Below are positions 1 to 4,696 of a DNA stretch of 5,098 bases, in pieces. How positions within the stretch are numbered: the first letter of the stretch is position 1; each line of letters starts with the position of its first letter. Made by a program: the position numbers and the translations under genes. Below the pieces are notes generated by a model. It did not search any database. It had not been told where the DNA came from and saw only the letters and a program-made list of their open reading frames with translations. The stretch is from Candidatus Bathyarchaeota archaeon (GTDB lineage: Archaea; Thermoproteota; Bathyarchaeia; Bathyarchaeales; WUQV01): the NCBI GenBank assembly GCA_009889585.1, contig WUQV01000175.1, forward strand, positions 1 through 5,098. Reading direction: 5' to 3'.

Positions 1-1
1 A

Positions 2-307
2 AAGAAGCTGACGCTTATTCTATCCATAATCACTATTGTCTCATTTTGGTCAATTGGCGTTTTGCTTTATTTCGATCACCTTGAGATTCATTGGCTGGGG
101 GAAGCGGGAAGAGGCCGCCATTTCATGTGGAACTCAGGTATTGAATCGATCGGCCTAAAGCCGCCAATAAATGTTGCTGTGACGTACGTGAATCCTTTAT
201 GCACGTTGAATATCCTCGCCATATTATTGTTCGCATCTTACCCTATCTTTTTGTACCTTGGCATGCATATGGGATGGAAGATCTTTGGCAAAATTACTCA
301 TGATTAA
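2..307 (+). CDS. small two-helix membrane protein, 5' end outside window
   Basis: The frame is open from the first complete codon of the window (2-4) to the TAA at 305-307, giving at least 101 residues. The visible N-terminus starts with two lysines followed by about 22 hydrophobic residues, a typical N-terminal membrane anchor, so the true start is probably only a few codons upstream. A polar middle part rich in W, H, R and G (about residues 25-57) follows. A second hydrophobic helix lies at about residues 62-88, and a short charged tail contains GWKIFGKITHD. The TTG at 62 lies inside the first helix and is an unlikely start. I do not recognise the family and assign no function; it could also be the C-terminal end of a larger membrane protein. 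The next intact gene on this strand is 500 bases downstream, so it appears to end its transcription unit. Confidence 0.6.
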   Translation, partial: KKLTLILSIITIVSFWSIGVLLYFDHLEIHWLGEAGRGRHFMWNSGIESIGLKPPINVAVTYVNPLCTLNILAILLFASYPIFLYLGMHMGWKIFGKITHD

Positions 308-509
308 GGAGCCCTTAATAAGGCCTAGGAAATTTATTAGAAATATCTTTAAAGCTGGCGAACTAATGCTTTCATTTTCAAGTTGTACATTGGCTATATA
401 AAATCAAAACTTCACATTGTAACCATTTAGCAAAGGTTGCACATTAGTTAACTCTGAAATCATCTAATTTTCAGATCTTCCTCTTTCCCGTATTTAGGCG
501 GCCAACAGG
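308..509. other. AT-rich intergenic stretch with no gene
   Basis: No open frame of convincing length or composition is present on either strand. The stretch contains a strong TATA-like box (394-404), three ACATT-centred short repeats spaced exactly 27 bases apart (387, 414, 441), and one copy of an imperfect repeat around CCTAGGAAATTTA (320-343) that recurs near 741. No RNA gene is recognisable. Confidence 0.5.
394..404. promoter_or_regulatory. orphan archaeal TATA-like box
   Basis: The sequence GCTATATAAAATC is close to the archaeal TATA consensus and also reads as TTTATATAG on the minus strand, so either direction is possible. Read on the plus strand, transcription would start near 425-430, but no intact plus-strand gene follows before 811. 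Read on the minus strand, it would point back towards the gene ending at 307. It could drive an unrecognised transcript or be a leftover promoter. Confidence 0.35.
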
Positions 510-735
510 TCAAAGCCCTCGGAATTTCCCCTCAAAGCCCATCGCCCTATGCAAGGGATAGAGGTAGCTTTCCTTTCTTATTAAATGCATTCCACCGTCG
601 ACGTATATCGTAACGCCGATAACTGAAATAGAAGGAACAAATATTGCAGTAAACATGCCCCTTAAGCTTACCCCATGATCAACCAAACGTTATGGTTTTT
701 CGCATGTTCATTTCCAAGACGATGGAAAAGTTTGC
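510..735 (-). pseudogene. decayed C-terminal fragment of a short-chain dehydrogenase/reductase (SDR)
   Basis: On the minus strand a stop-free frame from 689 down to the TGA at 510-512 encodes the hallmark SDR C-terminal strand VIGVTIYVDGGMHLI, matching the family pattern ITGxxIxVDGG, followed by a 22-residue tail. Just upstream, in another frame (about 735 to 682), lies FSIVLEMNMRKTITFG, which resembles the segment before the R-(L)-x-(E/D)-P part of SDR proteins. The downstream frame resumes with RLVDHG. The two pieces therefore join across a frameshift near 682-690. Nothing of the Rossmann TGxxxGxG motif, the N-S-Y-K catalytic residues or a start is present in the window, so roughly the last 75 residues of a protein that is normally about 250 survive. 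I conclude it is a non-functional relic; the identity as SDR rests mainly on the VDGG region. Confidence 0.65.
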
Positions 736-765
736 CATTAAAAGCCCTAGGAATTTAGGAAAACG

Positions 766-774
766 CATAAATAA
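766..774 (+). promoter_or_regulatory. possible TATA box of the VOC gene
   Basis: The AT-rich string CATAAATAA lies about 40 bases before the ATG at 811. Archaeal initiation about 25-27 bases downstream would give a short leader of roughly 10-15 bases containing the weak GAGG ribosome-binding site at 798-801. The match to the consensus is moderate. Confidence 0.3.
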
Positions 775-810
775 GAGTTTGAAACGAAGTAGTCATCGAG
801 GCTCAGACCG

Positions 811-1239
811 ATGGTTAATGGCTGTGGAGAAAAATCAGTATTTTCCAAGGTTGATCAGATAGGAATAGTTGTGAAAGATGCGGAGAAGGTTGCGAAACTT
901 TATGAAAAGTTTTTTGGAGTTGAGCCGTTTCCAACGATAGAATGTAACATAGGTCCTGCTAAACTAAGAATCGTATTATTCCAGTTAGGCGAGATACAAA
1001 TAGAATTGATTCAAGTTCTTGAGGGGAAAACCATTCATTCAGAATTTCTTGAAAAAAGAGGGGAGGGCCTTCATCATTTAGGCTTCGTTGTTAAAGATAT
1101 CGAGAAGGAGTTGACCATTTTGAAAAAGGAGGGGATAGATGTTTTAGAAAGAGGCGAAGTCCTTGAGGTGGTTAAATTCGCTTACTTGGATACAGAAAAA
1201 ATGTTGGGCATTATTTTGGAATTAATACAATTTACTTAG
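811..1239 (+). CDS. VOC (glyoxalase/methylmalonyl-CoA epimerase-like) family protein
   Basis: This 142-residue protein has two paired beta-alpha-beta-beta-beta modules of the vicinal oxygen chelate fold. Module one begins at KVDQIGIVVKD (13-23) and module two at GEGLHHLGFVVKD (84-96). By alignment with the fold, the metal ligands would be Q16, E65, H89 and E137. Methylmalonyl-CoA epimerase normally has His at the first position; Gln there occurs in glyoxalase I and in many uncharacterised VOC proteins. The FLEKRGEGLHHLGF stretch is epimerase-like, but the E-G-V-(K/R)-E region of true epimerases is absent, and the C-terminus YLDTEKMLGIILELIQ fits a generic VOC subgroup. The substrate is therefore unknown; it probably acts on a small oxyanion or CoA ester in the cytosol using a divalent metal. 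ATG 811 has a GAGG site 9 bases upstream and gives a 12-residue extension before the fold; no better in-frame start follows. The gene stands alone and converges on the minus-strand operon. Confidence 0.85.
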   Translation: MVNGCGEKSVFSKVDQIGIVVKDAEKVAKLYEKFFGVEPFPTIECNIGPAKLRIVLFQLGEIQIELIQVLEGKTIHSEFLEKRGEGLHHLGFVVKDIEKELTILKKEGIDVLERGEVLEVVKFAYLDTEKMLGIILELIQFT

Positions 1240-1241
1240 TC

Positions 1242-1255
1242 GAGCAAGCTTGCTC
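1242..1255. terminator. 14-bp perfect palindrome between convergent genes
   Basis: GAGCAAGCTTGCTC starts two bases after the VOC stop codon and could form a 5-bp stem with an AGCT loop. It lies in the 48-base gap between the VOC stop (1239) and the minus-strand stop (1288-1290). There is no following T-tract, which archaeal termination usually uses, so a terminator role is tentative; it could instead be a protein-binding site or chance. Confidence 0.25.
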
Positions 1256-1287
1256 TCTGGCTAATGATAGGCTATGAACTTGCTGGA

Positions 1288-1683
1288 TTAGGCTAAGAAC
1301 CATAAATAGGCGATAAGGGCTATGCCTAACGATAAGCACCATAAATTTATTATAATTTCCAACATCATTTGCTTCGATTTAGTTATAAGAGGATAAAGGT
1401 TGTTTTCTATATTAAAGGTTATGTCCATAAGGGCTAGGAATATAAGGGATCCTGCAGCTAGCGTTGAAAACAATAGACCGTATGCTTGTCCAGTTAAAAG
1501 TCCAACGGCGCCTATGAGGGAGCAGGCGGCCATCCATAAATCAGCTATTGGGAATGCTTTCTCAAATTTTATGTACCAATCCTCTTTAACGACGTGAACT
1601 CCCCCTTTGGTGTAGAAGTCGATCCAATAGTAAATCGTGAAAACAGCTGTTATAATTAGTAGGGCTGATAAAATGATGATCAT
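1288..1683 (-). CDS. four-helix integral membrane protein of unknown function
   Basis: The 131-residue product is almost entirely hydrophobic, with predicted helices at about residues 2-22, 45-64, 68-88 and 107-129. Between helices 1 and 2 is a conserved-looking loop with YTKGGVHVVKEDWYIKFEKAFPIADLWMAAC. Helix 3 ends in LMDITFNIENNLY. I recall similar small hypothetical proteins in archaea and Chloroflexota with an F-E-(R/K)-A-F-P-(I/L)-A-D-x-W-M core and an F-N-x-E-N motif, but I know of no assigned function. Its ATG (1683-1681) overlaps the TGA of the upstream SCP2 gene as ATGA, and a GGGGGTAGGT ribosome-binding site sits 6-7 bases before it, inside the upstream gene. It is the last gene of the operon and is probably translationally coupled, so a role linked to the dehydrogenase and lipid carrier is a fair guess, no more. 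Confidence 0.75.
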   Translation of the reverse strand: MIIILSALLIITAVFTIYYWIDFYTKGGVHVVKEDWYIKFEKAFPIADLWMAACSLIGAVGLLTGQAYGLLFSTLAAGSLIFLALMDITFNIENNLYPLITKSKQMMLEIIINLWCLSLGIALIAYLWFLA

Positions 1684-2123
1684 AAAATACCTACCCCCTT
1701 AATATTATACTTGCTGTATTCGCCATGGAACTCCGTTGGAATCGTCCTTAAAATTTCCAGCCAACGCTCCGTGGCCTTCGACAGCCTAAGTATCTTCATC
1801 AAGCTCCCTCTAACGGTAAGTTTTCTCGTTAAAAAAGCTCTTGTAGCCCCCATTTTTCCAGTTAATATGTCAACCCAAACGCCGTACTTTCCTGAAATTA
1901 CGAATTCTGTTTTCCTTTCCCCAAGCCATATATCGGTCATTCTTCCAGCTTCAACGCAATAACCTAGAACTATGTCATTTTCAACTCCTTTATCCGGTTC
2001 AGCCCCCAATATGAATGTATAGCTTGCAAACTCCTCTTTAGCCAATTCAAGATATTTTTCATCAGAGTTAGTCCTTTCCATAACTTCTTTTAGGTATTCT
2101 TCACTTGCGAACTTCATTTTCAT
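1680..2123 (-). CDS. SCP2 sterol-binding-domain (lipid/acyl carrier) protein
   Basis: The 147-residue protein consists of an N-terminal helical lead (residues 1-30) and one SCP2-like domain (about 25-125). The core shows the expected order: strands TFILGAEP and DIVLGYCVEAGRMTDIWLG, then EFVISGKYGVWVDILTGKMGATRAFLTRKLTVRGSLMKILRL. The last part matches the family pattern of a strand and turn, a G-K-(L/M)-(D/G)-x2-(R/K)-A-F-(L/M)-x-(G/R)-K-(L/I)-x-(V/I)-x-G motif, and then a helix lining the lipid tunnel. Proteins of this fold bind fatty acyl chains, acyl-CoAs or sterol-like lipids in the cytosol. The start is either ATG 2123, overlapping the dehydrogenase TGA as ATGA, or ATG 2117, which has GGGGG 6 bases upstream and so better spacing (145 residues). 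The ligand is not evident from the sequence. Being between a dehydrogenase and a membrane protein, it may present a hydrophobic substrate to one of them. Confidence 0.85.
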   Translation of the reverse strand: MKMKFASEEYLKEVMERTNSDEKYLELAKEEFASYTFILGAEPDKGVENDIVLGYCVEAGRMTDIWLGERKTEFVISGKYGVWVDILTGKMGATRAFLTRKLTVRGSLMKILRLSKATERWLEILRTIPTEFHGEYSKYNIKGVGIL

Positions 2124-2628
2124 CCCCCGCCAACTTTCACAACAACCTTACACTCATTAATCGGTTTTATTAAAAGCTTAAAACCTTTTTCACAAATTTC
2201 CTCTAGCCCTATGATAGACGTGATGATTTTATTAGCTGAAATCATCCCCTTGGAGAGCATTTCAATGGACAATGGATACTCGTTGAAGCCGCAATACGAT
2301 CCTTTAATCGTCAACTCGTTGAGGACTATTGTGAGGAAATCCGATGGCACTGGCTCCTCGGTTATGCCTACGACTATTATCTCGCCCCCCTTCTTAACTA
2401 AAGTGAAGTTCCCACTTAATGCCTCTGCAGCGCCAGTTGTATCAAATATTATGTCGACGCCTAAGCCGCCCGTTTGCTTTTCAATTATGGCAGGGAGGTT
2501 TTCTTCCACTGGATCTACGATACGATCGGCCCCTAAATCTTGCGCTAACCTTTTCCTACCTTGACTAAGCTCGGTTACGATTATTTTCCCCGCGCCAGAT
2601 TTTTTAAGGACTTCAAGCGTTAGGACCC
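2120..2628 (-). CDS. alcohol dehydrogenase, C-terminal Rossmann (NAD(P)-binding) half
   Basis: The genuine coding part of this frame begins just after the frameshift at 2626-2628 with VLTLEVLKKSGAGKIIVTELSQGRKRLAQ, the first helix and second strand of the nucleotide-binding domain. The Glu at the end of that strand (VTEL) suggests NAD rather than NADP, but this is weak evidence. It continues with LGADRIVDP, GGLGVDIIFDTTGA and LVKKGGEIIVVGI, all typical MDR elements, and ends KVVVKVGGG. The frame is open further upstream to about 2704, but those first residues (MCFTRHQSFLIQ...) are out-of-frame translation of the catalytic domain and not real protein. The TGA at 2122-2120 overlaps the ATG of the SCP2 gene. 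Without the first half this polypeptide would lack zinc sites and catalytic residues. Confidence 0.7.
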
Positions 2629-3120
2629 GAGCGGGCCAGCGCCTTGGATCAGAACGGAATTCATGGGCTTGAATGAGGAAAGATTGATGGCGTGTAAAAC
2701 ACATGCTAAAGGATCGACCAAGGTGGCGTGAAGAAGGCTTAATTCATTCGGCAATTTATATACTGCGCTTGCTGGAAGCTTTACATATTCTGTTAAGGCT
2801 CCATCTATCGTTACCCCCAGCATCTCCATGCTTTCGCAAAGGCTTGGCCTTCCACCTAAACAGAATTTACATCTACAGCATGGCATAACCCCATTGCCGG
2901 TAACCCTATCCCCCACCTTTAATCGTTCAACATTAGGGCCAATTTCCTCTATTATCCCTGAAAACTCATGACCAATAACTAAACCCGTCACGTAATTTCC
3001 AGTTTTATAAGCCGTAACATCAGAACCACAGATGCCGCAGTAGGCCACCTTAATTAACACCTCCTCAGGGCCTATCGATGGTTTAGGAACGTCAAGAACT
3101 CGAACGTCCTCCTGACCCAT
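2620..3120 (-). CDS. alcohol dehydrogenase, N-terminal GroES-like catalytic half
   Basis: This 166-residue open frame (ATG 3120) carries the catalytic domain. The catalytic zinc ligands are C31 in CGICGSD and H51-E52 in GHEFSG. The structural zinc ligands are C81, C84, C87 and C95, with the family spacing C-x2-C-x2-C-x7-C; C82 is an extra cysteine. GDRV (70-73) is also typical. The position of the third catalytic ligand reads DPLAC (136-140) where sorbitol and threonine dehydrogenase relatives have EPLA, so Asp replaces the usual Glu. These features place it with polyol/threonine-type zinc dehydrogenases, which oxidise a secondary alcohol with NAD(P); the substrate cannot be told. The frame ends in SVLIQGAGPLGS, immediately after the glycine motif of the cofactor domain, so as written it would yield only a truncated protein. 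The ATG has no first beta-strand and is probably not the original start (see the TTG at 3136). Confidence 0.75.
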   Translation of the reverse strand: MGQEDVRVLDVPKPSIGPEEVLIKVAYCGICGSDVTAYKTGNYVTGLVIGHEFSGIIEEIGPNVERLKVGDRVTGNGVMPCCRCKFCLGGRPSLCESMEMLGVTIDGALTEYVKLPASAVYKLPNELSLLHATLVDPLACVLHAINLSSFKPMNSVLIQGAGPLGS

Positions 3121-3141
3121 AGACTGCTGCCCTCAACTTAA

Positions 3142-3150
3142 CCGCCTTCC
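3142..3150 (-). promoter_or_regulatory. ribosome-binding site supporting the TTG start at 3136
   Basis: On the minus strand GGAAGGCGG lies five bases before TTG 3136-3134, and an in-frame TAA occurs nine codons upstream of that TTG. This G-rich site favours the TTG over the ATG at 3120 as the original dehydrogenase start and therefore supports a frameshift between them. Confidence 0.45.
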
Positions 3151-3179
3151 GTACTTCTACTTAGAAAGTCAATTTAACT

Positions 3180-3193
3180 TTTGCGGTTTGCGG
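3180..3193. repeat. tandem 7-bp repeat TTTGCGG x2
   Basis: Two perfect adjacent copies of TTTGCGG lie about 45 bases upstream of the dehydrogenase TTG start, close to where transcription of that operon would begin if the box at 3203-3214 is used. Position and short direct-repeat form would suit a repressor site, but two 7-mers can occur by chance. Confidence 0.3.
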
Positions 3194-3202
3194 TCTTAAG
3201 TG

Positions 3203-3214
3203 GATCTATAAACG
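3203..3214 (-). promoter_or_regulatory. possible TATA box of the dehydrogenase operon
   Basis: On the minus strand the sequence reads CGTTTATAGATC, a fair archaeal TATA match. Initiation about 26 bases downstream would fall near 3181, giving a leader of roughly 45 bases before TTG 3136 with the tandem TTTGCGG repeat at the start site. Confidence 0.3.
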
Positions 3215-3217
3215 ATT

Positions 3218-3276
3218 ATGGTACTAAAGGTAGAACGTTCGTATGTATTTAATGCGCCCAGAGATCAACTATCTCA
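3218..3276 (+). pseudogene. possible relic of an SRPBCC/CoxG-like N-terminus
   Basis: The first 19 residues from ATG 3218, MVLKVERSYVFNAPRDQLS, resemble the opening strand of SRPBCC-fold proteins such as CoxG, which often begin with a charged strand ending in NAPRDxVW. After this the frame loses any resemblance, becoming S/A/I-rich, and the expected W-x-x-L-x-D-P is not found in any of the three frames. This could be a truncated leftover or coincidence; the match is short. Confidence 0.2.
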
Positions 3277-3401
3277 TCGTCGCAAGATCTCCGGCTCTGC
3301 TATCGCTGGCGCTGCCGCCATTCCGAAAGAAATCATTTTCTTCACGTCTCCTTCCTCTTTTCTGCCAATGATGTCTATCTATGCCCTTTGCGTAACTATA
3401 G

Positions 3402-3413
3402 AAAAATATAAAT
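3402..3413 (+). promoter_or_regulatory. TATA box of the MFS transporter gene
   Basis: AAAAATATAAAT with an A-rich upstream flank is a good archaeal TATA match. Initiation 25-27 bases downstream would fall at about 3431-3437, giving a leader of about 25 bases that contains the AAGGG ribosome-binding site at 3448-3452. Confidence 0.45.
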
Positions 3414-3454
3414 GCGAATCTAGATAACCTAGTTAAAGGCTTGCATCAAGGGAT

Positions 3455-4696
3455 TTGACGTTGAAGAAACGCCTTAAATATGGCAGATGGGTTGTCCTAG
3501 TAGTATTTTTCCTATTCATGTTGCTTCATTACGCTGATAGATTCATAGTTACGCCGCTCGTTCACGTTTTGATGGAAGAATTTGCTTTGACCTACGCTCA
3601 AATGGGCCTCGTTGGCACAGGAACTATACTAGTGGCAACAGTTCTTTTCCCGGTTTGGGGGTTATTGTTTGATAAGTATTCAAGGGTTAAGCTTTGCGCT
3701 TTCGCTAGCGCCATATGGGGTGTTACGACGTGGTTATCTGCGCTGTCTAGAAATTTCTTCGACCTAGTATTTACTAGGGCTTCAACTGGGGTGGATAATG
3801 CAGCGACGCCCGGTTTTTACAGTTTGATTTCTGATTATTATTCTCCCGAGAAGAGAGGTTCGGCCGTAGGGAAGATCAATGCGGCCATACCTTTAGGCAC
3901 TATAATAGGCACGATCATCGGAGCGTTTATCGGAATTACGTATGGATGGAGAACAGCTTTTACGTTAATGGCCATCCCAGGGTTTATCCTCGCGATGACC
4001 ATATGGCTTTCTGTGAAAGACGTTCCTAGGGGGAGAGCGGAACCGGAATTAGCTCCTTTCGAGACGATAACCGTATACACCATAAACAGAAGATTGGCGA
4101 TGCAATTATTAAAAAGGAAATCATTGCTCTTCCTCTACATCCAGGGCTTCTTCGGCGTTTTCCCTTGGGCAGTTATAGCATTCTGGATTTTCAAGTACAT
4201 CGTCGACGTCAGAGGTCTCCCCACGAACTTAGCTGTTTTAGCCATGGTGTTATGGCTCATCGCCATGACGTTTGGTAACGTTACAGGGGGCGCCTTCGGC
4301 GATTACTTCTTTAGAAAGACCCCGCGTGGAAGGGTGTTATTAAGCGCCGTTATAGTTTACCTAAGCGCCTTATTCATTTTCCTCGCGTTTACAAGACCCT
4401 TTGACGATATCGTAGGATTCATGATTTTAGGCGCTATAACAGCCTTCATAATGCCTCAAGCAGGTCCAAACGTTATTGCCACAACTCAAGACATAACTGA
4501 ACCTGAAGCTAGAAGCACTGCGTTAGCTATCTTAGGCGTTTTTGAAAACTTTGGATCGGCTTTTTCTCCATTAATGGTCGGATACGAGCGGACTTACACG
4601 GGTTACATATCGCCACCCTTTCGGTATGCACCATTACATGGATCATCTGCGGCGTATTCTTCACGACCTTGTTACTATGGATATCCAAGGATATAA
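3455..4696 (+). CDS. MFS family transporter, frameshifted near its C-terminus
   Basis: This is a 12-helix major facilitator superfamily permease of the cytoplasmic membrane. The MFS signature in the loop between helices 2 and 3 reads GLLFDKYSRVK (G-x3-D-(K/R)-x-x-R-x-K), and its echo in the second half reads GGAFGDYFFRKTPRGR. A short LHYADRF motif in helix 1 and NAAIPLGTIIGTIIGAFIG in helix 5 are typical of the MFS group related to spinster and sugar-acid permeases. A central charged loop (VKDVPRGRAEPE and onwards) separates the halves. The start is TTG 3455 or, with better spacing from AAGGG (3448-3452), TTG 3461. The frame as given ends at 4696 with a non-hydrophobic, Y/S/P-rich tail after FSPLMVGY; the true last helix lies in another frame and ends at 4749. 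A glycoside hydrolase gene follows after 41 bases, so a sugar or glycoside substrate is plausible but unproven. Confidence 0.8.
   Translation: MTLKKRLKYGRWVVLVVFFLFMLLHYADRFIVTPLVHVLMEEFALTYAQMGLVGTGTILVATVLFPVWGLLFDKYSRVKLCAFASAIWGVTTWLSALSRNFFDLVFTRASTGVDNAATPGFYSLISDYYSPEKRGSAVGKINAAIPLGTIIGTIIGAFIGITYGWRTAFTLMAIPGFILAMTIWLSVKDVPRGRAEPELAPFETITVYTINRRLAMQLLKRKSLLFLYIQGFFGVFPWAVIAFWIFKYIVDVRGLPTNLAVLAMVLWLIAMTFGNVTGGAFGDYFFRKTPRGRVLLSAVIVYLSALFIFLAFTRPFDDIVGFMILGAITAFIMPQAGPNVIATTQDITEPEARSTALAILGVFENFGSAFSPLMVGYERTYTGYISPPFRYAPLHGSSAAYSSRPCYYGYPRI

Larger units (their letters stand above)
2120..3136 (-). pseudogene. zinc-dependent medium-chain alcohol dehydrogenase, broken by two single-base frameshifts
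   Basis: Taken as one gene, this region encodes a nearly complete MDR-superfamily dehydrogenase of about 338 residues, the normal length. The likely start is TTG at 3136-3134, with GGAAGGCGG (3150-3142) five bases upstream. It reads LRAAVY, the usual first beta-strand of the family (compare MKALVF or MRAAVY), and then needs one G removed from GGG at 3116-3118 to continue as GQEDVRVLD. A second shift, one missing G at GGG 2626-2628, interrupts the Rossmann motif: GAGPLG must continue as (V)LTLEVLKK, but the present frame reads GS and then TAA at 2622-2620. Both sites are G runs, and all catalytic and structural residues are otherwise intact. So the gene is either recently inactivated or correct in the organism and misread. 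It is first in the operon with the SCP2 and membrane-protein genes. Confidence 0.75.
3137..3454. other. divergent intergenic region between the dehydrogenase operon and the MFS gene
   Basis: These 318 bases separate two outward-reading genes. They hold a TATA-like box for each direction (3203-3214 minus, 3402-3413 plus), a tandem TTTGCGG repeat (3180-3193), and two weak coding-like stretches: a plus-strand segment from 3218 that resembles an SRPBCC N-terminus and a minus-strand segment 3274-3378. I see no convincing intact gene. The 69-codon plus-strand frame 3218-3427 has low-complexity, non-protein-like composition after residue 19. Confidence 0.45.

Noticed and set aside
1400..1597. 65-codon plus-strand open frame opposite the small membrane protein
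   Set aside because: It is antisense to a coherent four-helix protein with an operon overlap and a ribosome-binding site.
1711..1962. 83-codon plus-strand open frame opposite the SCP2 gene
   Set aside because: It is antisense to a well-matched SCP2 domain.
2211..2564. 117-codon plus-strand open frame opposite the dehydrogenase
   Set aside because: It is the antisense shadow of the Rossmann half, which has clear family motifs; the plus-strand reading has no recognisable protein character.
2629..2704. First residues of the C-terminal dehydrogenase frame (MCFTRHQSFLIQ and onwards) as a real N-terminus
   Set aside because: They are out-of-frame translation of DNA that encodes PLACVLHAINLSSF and VLIQGAGPLG in the correct frame.
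2703..2888. 61-codon plus-strand open frame
   Set aside because: It is antisense to the zinc-binding half of the dehydrogenase.
3298..3324. Minus-strand string NGGSASDS reminiscent of the GmhA/SIS-domain motif GNGGSASD
   Set aside because: The frame has no other SIS-domain sequence and stops shortly after; the match is a short chance similarity in GC-rich codons.
3838..4083. 81-codon minus-strand open frame
   Set aside because: It lies inside the MFS gene, whose helices and signature loops are convincing.
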